From Cerioporus squamosus (Eukaryota; Basidiomycota; Agaricomycetes; Polyporales; Polyporaceae), in NCBI GenBank assembly GCA_022592435.1, contig JABYQS010000604.1, positions 1 through 17,271 of the forward strand: 17,271 nt of DNA, written 5' to 3'. The notes beneath the pieces are model-generated. The model saw only the letters and a program-made list of their open reading frames with translations. It was not told the origin of the DNA and did no database searches. Of the stretch, positions 1 through 6,271 are shown one piece after another (within the stretch, counting starts at the first letter, position 1; each line of letters starts with the position of its first letter). The translations under genes were made by a program, and so were the position numbers.

Positions 1-1699
1 TTCGTGTTCCAAGGAGGTGCCGTCCTGGAAAGGCTTAGGGAAGTTCTTTGTGCAGCGACCGTTCTCCATACACACCGCGGACTGGTTGAGATCTCCGCAG
101 GGTCCATGAACCATGCACTGTTTGACAGCTTCGAACAGTGCGGGCTCGGTCTCGGGGTCAGGCCAGGTAGCGCGGATGGCAGAGTCGACAGCGGCCGGGT
201 CGAGAAGCTTGTCTTGACGGTCGAGGAAGATCAGGAGATGCATATGGGGAGGCCTCGCTTTTGGAACTCGATGGTGTAGACGTGAGCGACCGCGTGCCCG
301 AAGATGCCATCCTGTAGAATCTCCTGAAGGAGGCCTTCTTCTTCATCTGGAAGACACGGGCTACCAGGTCAGGCCGGTCAGAAGCCGACTGCCCGGGCAG
401 TAGCTCGCGGGTTACTTCCTCCCAGTTGGGATTGGCGGTCATTGTAAGGAACAGGTCGACCTTCTGTAGTATCGAGCAATCGCCATCGAATCTTGAAAGA
501 GCTGTTGCATATGGCGAGGGCTACCAGTGTAAGAAGAAGGGAGGACAACCATCTGGCCGAGATCTGCGAGGTCCACGTCTTGTCCACCGCGCAGTGCATC
601 CTCCAGCCCACTGTACAGCGACGCGCGGAGCTGCCCTTGGTTTTGACTGAGAAATCGGAGTCGCTCCTGCTCTGAAGCAGCCCATGCGTCAACAATGTAC
701 TCCTGGAGAAGACGGCCACTGTGGAGGATTGTGGAGAATTCCAGTTGAGGCCGGTACTGAAGCCGATGTGCGTAGTACCGCGTCTGCGACAGCGACTCAC
801 GGAGCTCCACAGCGGGGTTATCTGGGTCGCGTTGCCGCAGCTCCCGGTACCATCCTGATGTGCCGTGAGGGAAGAGGAGAGGGTAGTGGAGTGGGCGTAG
901 CCAGGATGCCCCTCGTGGATCCGCTGCAGAGGTCCCGCTCGGGTGCGAAGGAGGATGTCCCGGTAGTCGCCAGTGAATTGTTGACCGGGAGAATGATGGC
1001 AACATCATCTGCGTGGGGAGGTTATACCGCCGGCGGTCACGGGAGGGATCAACGGTGAGGCGTATAGTGACATCCTCGGACGGTGCGTCGTTAGGTTGAC
1101 CACAGTTCTGCAGCCACTCGTATGCGAAGCGGTAGAGGGGCGCGTACTGGTGGTGTTCGTTCAAGATATTTTGAAGTAGTTGCAGCGTGTCCTGCCGCAG
1201 ATTGCTGTTCCGATGTGCTCGTGCTTCAAGCGCCATGCGAGGGTCGTAGACATACAGCTGCGCATACCGTGGTCGCTCTCCTTCCCGAGCAATCAGTGTG
1301 CCTCCACGGTGATACAGGTCTCCATGAATACGGAAGACCCAGGGCGCCGGGCCTCCAGTGTTGTTGATATTGTCGTCGATGTCGGTGCGGAGGGACGTGA
1401 ACGCGAACGTTGAGTTGTATTGGCGGATGTTGTTGCGAAACTCCACAGCTTGCGCGTGCCTGCCTGTGAAAAGCTCACGGAGAGCCGGTGGAGGATCAGG
1501 GAGACTTGCAATCTGAACCTTCCCGCTGTTGCAGCATATGCCAAACTCCGGCCGTGAGCGGGGACTGCGCTGTAGCTTCTCAGCTTCCCAATGAAAGGCA
1601 CCGCAGTGCGGACACGCGACGTTCATACGACCAAGATCATGACGTTGTATAGGCTCGGCATAAGGCCGTCGAGCTTGTGGGAGGACACGGAATGTAGGT
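1..1699 (-). pseudogene. Helitron replicase/helicase, middle part with HUH motif, broken and cut by window edge
   Basis: This is the Helitron helicase-like N-terminal domain of a rolling-circle transposon protein, which would nick and join single-stranded element ends. The long frame (439-1699) carries a zinc-finger-like CPHC near 1614-1603, then FGICCNSGK, then PSSYTGSPRHMQQL, all typical of fungal Helitrons. The reading then changes frame near 460-466 (into the part with MTANPNW and LLPGQSASDRPDLV), near 329-334, and at the C-run 246-249. After the last shift the HUH metal-binding motif GLPHMHLL is readable, with its HMH codons at 246-238. The frame then stays open to base 1 (WPDPETEP, MVHGPCG). 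All three shifts behave as single-base losses. The catalytic tyrosines and the SF1 helicase lie beyond the window. The family call is firm, and the breaks make this copy non-functional as read. Confidence 0.9.
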
Positions 1700-1761
1700 C
1701 TATGGACTACTCGACTACCAGTCAATGCTAGCTCTCATAAATAAGCTGTTGTAGAACATAC
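1700..1761 (-). other. Intron in the Helitron gene (62 bases)
   Basis: The donor is GTATGT at 1761-1756, the branch-like motif TTGAC lies about 22 bases before the acceptor, and the acceptor is CATAG ending at 1700. Joining 1762 to 1699 keeps the frame (phase 2 on both sides) and connects the N-terminal frame to the CPHC-containing frame. A second GTATGT lies at 1785-1780 and could be an alternative donor. Confidence 0.7.
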
Positions 1762-2621
1762 CGTTGTCCTGGCGGCTGGACATACGGTCACTGCCAGTCC
1801 TCCGACCCACCCTGCCCCTCTCTGTGCCATCTGACGTCTCTTCGCTGCGCGGCCTGGATTGTTGATATGAAGTTGTCTGGGCTGCAGAGAGTCAGTATGC
1901 TACGCAGCACTACTGAGACGGTGCTGAGCTCACCAGACGGCCCACCAGTGGGCGGTACCCTGCAAGCACGACGCCCGCGCAATGTTCGTGAAGGCGTCGG
2001 AGGCAGTACTTGATCTTCCTGCTCCATCGGCGGCGCCTGTACGCGTGCTTCATACCGGGTCTGTTGTGCGGGTTCCTCCTCAATCCGCTCTTCGTTTGCC
2101 GTCCGTCGCGCCCCTTCCTCGGATGCACTGCGGGTAGTTTCTGGTGGTGTCGGTAGCATGAATGCTGCATAAGAAACACACTGTGAGTAAGTGTTTCCGA
2201 CGATGGTAGACAGAAACTCACAGATGGAAGGGCCATAGTAGAAGAACTGCGGCTGTCGTCGCCGGCCCGGTGATTGCTGTAGGACCGCACGGAATGCCAC
2301 TTGACCTCCACTGGGATGATGGCTGGGCGACGGGACTTGCGCTAGAGACACATTCTCATCCGCCGCCTGTCGAGGGACACGCCGCCTTCTGGACGAACCC
2401 GGACTGTGCTCTCTACTTTCTCTGGACTGGCGTCGAGTGCGAGCCTGGGATTCTTCGGCACTACGCCACTCGTCCGCCTGAGCACGTTGACGATCTTGCC
2501 GTTGCGTACTCTTGCGAGTCGCCCTGCGAGACGAAGCAGTCATGGATGTGGATGGGGGGAAGATCTGTTTGGGTCGGGGGATGCAATGCGCGTGCACATG
2601 GGCAGCAAACCCGGCCGCCAA
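1762..2621 (-). pseudogene. Helitron protein, N-terminal exons (basic, low complexity)
   Basis: This is the N-terminal part of the same Helitron protein. It begins with an Arg/Ser/Gln-rich stretch (RRATRKSTQRQDRQRAQ), of the kind that commonly precedes the Helitron helicase-like domain. It continues through a Pro-rich segment to the 1761-1700 intron. A 57-base intron (2221-2165) lies inside the open frame. One in-frame TGA at 1790-1788 interrupts the frame nine codons before the next splice site, while the reading on both sides is consistent. That makes it a nonsense lesion rather than the true end. The first ATG in this frame is near 2621, but the real start may be in an upstream exon. Acceptor CAG at 2567-2565 is in phase with the exon ending at 2721. 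The exact N-terminus is uncertain. Confidence 0.65.
2165..2221 (-). other. Intron in the Helitron gene (57 bases)
   Basis: The donor is GTGAGT starting at 2221, a branch-like CTTAC lies inside, and the acceptor is TATGCAG ending at 2165. The length is a multiple of three, so the unspliced frame also stays open. Splicing joins a segment ending GPSI to one starting FMLPTPPET. Confidence 0.6.
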
Positions 2622-2705
2622 ATGCCATCATCGCAACGCGTCGTTCCACGCGTTTGGCCTCGGAAAAGCGTGACCGCGATGCACGCAGCGTAAGCGGCGT
2701 TGGAA

Positions 2706-2901
2706 TGTTGTAGAACCTACCATATTAGTTAGTCTCGACGGCGCGCGTACCAGACGCAAAGCCGCAAGGGAACGCAATGCGTCATCGCGACGCGTGCGGC
2801 GTCGTCTGTGCCGCTGCGCATCAGGGCTCGCAGGGTCATGTCCGCGACGTCAACTGCGTCAGCAGCGACAGAAGGTTGTGGAACATACTCGATTTGTTAG
2901 T
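2706..2901. repeat. Short direct repeat at two candidate splice donors (2706-2733 and 2874-2901)
   Basis: On the plus strand tgttgtagaacctacc (2706-2721) and ggttgtggaacatact (2874-2889) are followed by similar sequence containing gttagt. A third copy of the core, tgttgtagaacatacc, is at 1747-1762. On the minus strand each copy contains a 5' splice-site-like GTATGT or GTAGGT followed by TTCYACAAC. Confidence 0.6.
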
Positions 2902-3077
2902 GCGGGAGGGGCGCAATCCGGCGGCATTTCCGCATAAGTAGCGGGAGCTCCGCTGTGATCTCGGGAGTTCAGTATACACGCGGAGAGCAAGCGCTGGACG
3001 CCCAAACTGTGTCGATGGACGTCATAATTTGGACCGCGTCGACACAGTTTCGAGGTTGCGACGACGTGATTGGTCAA
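2721..3077 (-). pseudogene. Possible 5' exons of the Helitron gene
   Basis: Two short coding-like blocks lie upstream of the Helitron N-terminus. The first opens at about 3077 and reads to ALTNR, followed by donor GTATGT at 2888. The second (2813-2721) reads a strongly basic stretch (QRHRRRRTRRDD), ends LTNM, and is followed by donor GTAGGT at 2720. Acceptor CAG at 2816-2814 joins the two in phase 0, and acceptor CAG at 2567-2565 joins the second in phase to the next exon. Basic N-termini fit Helitrons, but short GC-rich frames open easily by chance. This is an inferred model, not a firm one. No TATA box is obvious on the minus strand. Confidence 0.35.
3004..3050. repeat. Perfect 12-base inverted repeat
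   Basis: AAACTGTGTCGA at 3004-3015 is exactly complementary to TCGACACAGTTT at 3039-3050, with a 23-base spacer. It lies just inside the presumed 5' side of the Helitron gene. It could form a hairpin or be a dyad binding site; no function is shown. Confidence 0.75.
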
Positions 3078-3129
3078 CCTCGCGTTGGGGCTCTACCCCG
3101 ACAGCGCCCGTGCTGAACTGGCCGCGCCC

Positions 3130-3417
3130 CTAAAGCACGGCCTGCTCAGCTTGAGCGCTTTCGGACCCTGTCGGCCCTCGGGCATACGCGACCTCCTCCT
3201 CCTCGGACCTCGAATGCGCGTACAGGGGCTCTTGATATCCCTCCTCATCGAGTCCTAGACGTACGCGCACGAACAGAGGACTTACCACTTGGTGCTTTAC
3301 CTCAAACAGCGACGCCAGACCAAGAGGAATAGTCCCGTTGTGGTGCCCATAGGGGCTCACTTGCAGCCGGCGTGGTCGCGCGATGGCTGACCCATCTTGA
3401 GGCAGGATCTTCGATGA
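3130..3417 (-). pseudogene. Unrecognised coding-like block
   Basis: A 95-codon frame is open from a TAA at 3420-3418 to a TAG at 3132-3130. Its composition is protein-like: a basic start (IARPRRLQ), then SPYGHHNGTIPLGLASLFEV, then FVRVRLGLDEEGYQEPLYA, then an acidic run EEEEVAYARG. There is no in-frame ATG near the beginning, so it is probably an internal exon or a fragment. An acceptor-like CAAG about 25 bases after a CTAAT branch-like motif precedes an ATG at about 3397 in another frame. I do not recognise the family. It has the same strand as the Helitron and sits upstream of its presumed 5' exons. It may belong to a host gene cut by the element or to captured DNA. Confidence 0.4.
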
Positions 3418-3547
3418 TTAGGAAGAATGTACAACGCGAATAGATTGTAGAGTTCCCCTCGCCCAGTTGTGCTCTATGTCGCCGAAGACGGCGAGAGAGA
3501 TGGTGGTCAGAGGGAGGAGGCGCGAGCGGCGACTGGCTGCCTTAGCA

Positions 3548-3616
3548 GGCAGGTGCTACCTTCCTGACTTGGCAGGTGCGACCTTCCATAACTGGCAGGT
3601 GACACCTTCCTTTCTG
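3548..3616. repeat. Three tandem 23-base repeats (GGCAGGTGnnACCTTCC)
   Basis: Three copies start at 3548, 3571 and 3594 with an exact 23-base period. Each begins GGCAGGTG, has two variable bases, then ACCTTCC and a variable tail. Each core contains a near-palindrome; the third copy, AGGTGACACCT, is perfect. The array is about 460 bases upstream of the cystathionine gamma-synthase ATG. Evenly spaced dyad cores with variable tails suggest protein-binding sites rather than a decaying satellite. Confidence 0.85.
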
Positions 3617-3781
3617 GGTTGAGCTCGTATACTATAGAAGATGAACGGTAATTCCCCTCCGACGTCGGGCGAGAACCTCAACACGCGGATATTGCACAGC
3701 CACAAAGCCGGCCTCCTTGACTGCGGACCTTGACGCAGTGAAAGAGCCACATATGAGCGTTCATGATGAGCCCTTCGTCTG

Positions 3782-3846
3782 CTGTGGTTAGCAGGCGAAT
3801 GCCACTTGCTCACTGCAATTCGGGAGTAGTAAGTAGTGGTACTTAC
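3782..3846 (-). other. Candidate intron (65 bases) in unrecognised minus-strand sequence
   Basis: The donor GTAAGT starts at 3846, the branch point CTAAC is at 3791-3787, and the acceptor ACAG ends at 3782. This matches fungal splice consensus well. Flanking exon frames are short and I cannot assign a product, so this may be a remnant of the gene whose other block lies at 3130-3417. Confidence 0.4.
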
Positions 3847-4001
3847 ACTCGCGGCCGGTGTCACGGCACGCAGATGAATGAGATGAGATTAGATCCTCAG
3901 CATGCTGGAGTTAGAGATAAGATCGCTGGATTTGACTCGCCCCTCCACACCGTGACCATGCAGTCGGCGGCCGCACAAAAGTACTTGTCCTCTGACACGT
4001 C

Positions 4002-4009
4002 CATAAAAG
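4002..4009 (+). promoter_or_regulatory. TATA-like box of the cystathionine gamma-synthase fragment
   Basis: CATAAAAG lies 74 bases before the ATG at 4076. It is followed by a CT-rich stretch (about 4023-4070), a usual arrangement in basidiomycete promoters. Confidence 0.5.
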
Positions 4010-4075
4010 CGAGGTCACTCGCGTCCGCTCCCCTTCCTTCTCCTGCCCCGTCCTTGGACCTTCCTATCCCCTACG

Positions 4076-5642
4076 ATGAGTCTCATGGCAACAATGACTC
4101 AGAATGACCAGCAGGATACATTGGGCTCACCCGTGCCACCTTTCACGGCACATGCCATCTCCGTCTCTCTCCCGACCTGGAGGGACAACATGGACTACGA
4201 GGAGGGAGCGAAGCAGATATCCGATGTTATGGTCTCTGGTTACCCGCGGTTCTTCCTCCACTTGAGTATCCAAAAGGTACATCGTCAGGGCATGCAACTT
4301 TCTCAGTCGGAACGAGTCATATCACTTGCACACCATCAAATCCATGGGCAGCTGAGTCCCGCGAGCTGGGTTGAATGGGTCGCGCACGACGTCACGATTC
4401 TCTGCCTTGCGCAGAGTAGGGTGCGGCCATGCTGTGACGGAATGGTATCTCTCTCTCATGCTGCATCTGCCGATGCAATAGTGACCTGGGCTAGCTGGAG
4501 TCGCGCTGCAGTTTGAGGCAAGGCAAACGTCCATGGATCTCGAGTGTCCGGATTTTTTTGACCTCACTGCGAACGTCCACACCAGCTTTGCTTGTGGTAC
4601 GGTTGGTGTACTCGTACGGCGAAGCACATCATGAGGATGCTGAAGCCTGCCAAGAGTTGGCCCCGGCACAAGTCAAGGCAACGGGGTGTCCGTCAGCTGG
4701 ACTATCCGCCGCCTTGTTACTTGACGTTCGCGTGATCGTTCACAGAGCCGTGTCATTTGTCCGGGGGATTCTCTACCGAATAGACTTCCCAGTAGCTCAG
4801 ACGTCAATCAAAATTATATCGATCATGACTGACCATGTCGTCAACATGCTCACGGTCATTTCTTCCAGCTTGCGCGGATATGTTAACAGAAATTCGGCAT
4901 GCAAGATGAACGATGTCTCCTCTAGGCTCTGCCCTATGCGGAAGATCGCAGAGCGATGTCGTGCATTCATGATCGACCGCTCGACGAAGGCCGGATCGCC
5001 AGTTCCCGTCCGCCTCGTGCAGTTCACAATCTGCCCAGAGCAGGACGACACCTCAACCTCTTGTGTGGAGCTCCATATCGTCCTGTTCCCCAAGGATGTG
5101 TTCCCTCTCGCGAAGCAGTTCTGGCAACACACGGGTATATGTATCTCACGTCTTACTGAGCGGTGTCTATGATCTATCTCTGCTCGGAGAAGACACCGGA
5201 AGCCCCGGAAGCCCCAAGACTCCTGCCCCTGCACCCGGTCGCCCGCCTGTGAAGCCCGGTAACCGGCACTACTCTGCGAAGAGCCTTGGCAAGTCGCCTC
5301 CCGCCTCACCTTCTGTCCTACAAGCTCGCTTTGGTCCAAGCATAACGGAGTCGTCTGCGGAGCCCTTGAGCAAAGCTTACTTCAACTACGTCGAGGAGCG
5401 CTACGGTCGCAACTTGCCTCTCAAGTCGGCAGCCGCGGCGAAGCGTGCTATGCGCCGCCGTATAGCTGGTGTCCTTATCCGGGACACGCTCAAGGATTGT
5501 GCGGCTTCGAGCAAGCGTTGCGTGCGGCTGAGGCGGTCGTGCAGAAATCCGTGGAGGCGCAGTAGCAGTAGGAGCAAAGGACCGCTACGGTCAAGACTGT
5601 TAGTACCACGTCCTGGTCCTGGAGAAATCGAACACATCGCAA
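4076..5642 (+). pseudogene. Cystathionine gamma-synthase, N-terminal fragment, broken
   Basis: Fungal cystathionine gamma-synthase (the STR2/met-7 type) makes cystathionine from an activated homoserine and cysteine. Exon 1 (4076-4276, 67 codons) has PPFTAHAISVSLPTWRDN and SGYPRFFLHLSIQK, characteristic of the fungal N-terminal domain, followed by a GTACAT donor. Homology resumes at about 4924 with RKIAERCRAFM, VRLVQFTICPE and VELHIVLFPKDVFPLAKQFW. A frameshift near 5165-5170 leads to LLGEDTGSPGSP and then AKRAMRRRIAGVLIRD. A second shift near 5505 is followed by in-frame TAGs at 5553-5555 and 5559-5561. A GTAAGT at 5643 ends the readable part. About 20 residues expected around 4277-4920 are not recognisable. 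The PLP-binding catalytic domain is absent from the whole window. The family is clear; I read it as a truncated, decayed duplicate. Confidence 0.85.
4277..4923 (+). other. Long unrecognised interval inside the cystathionine gamma-synthase fragment
   Basis: This stretch separates the two homologous blocks of the enzyme fragment. It starts with a possible GTACAT donor and ends near acceptor-like TCTAG at about 4920-4924. At some 650 bases it is far longer than the 57-65 base introns elsewhere in the window. I see no coding sequence of known type in it. It may be an intron enlarged by an insertion. Confidence 0.4.
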
Positions 5643-5764
5643 GTAAGTAGTGTGCCTGGTACTCACCCGCGCGAATTAGCAGCGGTGCGACACAAGTACA
5701 GTAGCAACGTACAACCGCGTTGCTCATACTTACAGCATTCTGAATTCTGAGGCTTGCACAGAGC
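5643..5764. other. Unassigned spacer after the enzyme fragment
   Basis: It opens with the GTAAGT donor at 5643 and contains an acceptor-like CTTACAG near 5735. What follows does not resemble the next part of cystathionine gamma-synthase. Confidence 0.4.
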
Positions 5765-5769
5765 AAAAA
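5765..5769 (-). terminator. RNA polymerase III terminator of the tRNA gene
   Basis: A run of five T on the minus strand begins 17 bases beyond the mature tRNA 3' end. It is the usual oligo-T stop for RNA polymerase III. Confidence 0.7.
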
Positions 5770-5774
5770 GGAAC

Positions 5775-5788
5775 AATCACGCGTGATT
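5775..5788. repeat. 14-base perfect palindrome at the tRNA 3' end
   Basis: AATCACGCGTGATT reads the same on both strands. It overlaps the last base of the acceptor stem and the discriminator base of the tRNA, filling most of the trailer before the T-run. Confidence 0.8.
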
Positions 5789-5858
5789 CCGACACGGGGG
5801 ATCGAACCCCTAGCTATCGCGTGAGAGGCCATAACGTTAGCCACCACACCATATCGGA
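5787..5858 (-). tRNA. tRNA-Glu (anticodon CTC)
   Basis: It folds as a cloverleaf of 72 bases including the discriminator. The acceptor TCCGATA pairs with TGTCGGA (one G-T). The D-stem is GTGT/ACGT with wobbles. The anticodon loop CTCTCAC gives anticodon CTC, reading GAG. The T-loop is TTCGATC. Internal promoter boxes are TGGTGTGGTGG (A) and GGTTCGATCCC (B). Two imperfections stand out: a G-G mismatch in the middle of the anticodon stem and an A-G mismatch at the base of the T-stem. No intron is present. The terminator downstream supports expression, but the mismatches leave open that it is slightly degenerate. Confidence 0.85.
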
Positions 5859-6051
5859 AGGGATGGGTTGTCGTAACCTGTGTATCTATACCTTTACAAT
5901 TCTTCTGTCTTGCGCTGTCGTCCCTCTTACTGCTCATGAGAGTGAGCAAAGTGAGGACCGGATTAGAGGACCTGGTCGGTCAGCTGGAGATTTGATGTAC
6001 GTAGTGTCCGGAATCCGAACCCACTATGGACGAACCTGCTCTCGATACGAG

Positions 6052-6078
6052 GGAGGCTCTGTACTTATAAGAGCCTCC
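6052..6078. repeat. Perfect 9-base-pair hairpin
   Basis: GGAGGCTCT (6052-6060) and AGAGCCTCC (6070-6078) flank a nine-base loop. It lies between the tRNA gene and the LINE 3' end, just outside or at the edge of the element. Confidence 0.7.
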
Positions 6079-6130
6079 AATCAGTCCTTGGGTGGTACCA
6101 GCCTAGCTGGCAAAATTCTCATTTTCTAAC

Positions 6131-6147
6131 TAGGCTATCGGCTATGG
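6131..6147. repeat. Short tandem ggctat repeat near the LINE 3' end
   Basis: Two copies of ggctat separated by a single c occur at 6133-6145. On the minus strand this follows an AT-rich stretch (TAGATAAATATGTAAACC). Short tandem repeats at the 3' tip are a common alternative to poly-A in some LINE clades, so this could mark the true end. Confidence 0.35.
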
Positions 6148-6215
6148 TTTACATATTTATCTACTGAACCACATCCCGCCGTCTACTTACCACCACCGGA
6201 AGGAAATGCTTGATG

Positions 6216-6240
6216 CACACTGTCCGAGGACCGTAGTGTG
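6216..6240 (-). other. Nested stem-loop in the LINE 3' untranslated region
   Basis: The outer stem CACACT/AGTGTG (6 bp) encloses an inner stem GTCC/GGAC (4 bp) with a two-base loop. It lies 32 bases after the ORF2 stop codon. 3' stem-loops serve as reverse-transcriptase recognition sites in several LINE clades; that role here is inferred from position only. Confidence 0.5.
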
Positions 6241-6271
6241 GGACTCCTTCAGATGGCGGGACTCGTCAGTT

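Noticed and set aside
4513..4900. Plus-strand frame upstream of the second enzyme block
   Set aside because: Only the part from about 4924 matches cystathionine gamma-synthase; the preceding codons have no similarity and are likely intronic or inserted DNA.
5995..6080. Second tRNA-like sequence with a B-box-like GGTTCGGATTCC on the minus strand
   Set aside because: There is no matching acceptor or D-arm and the T-stem does not pair. A separate perfect hairpin occupies the expected 5' part.
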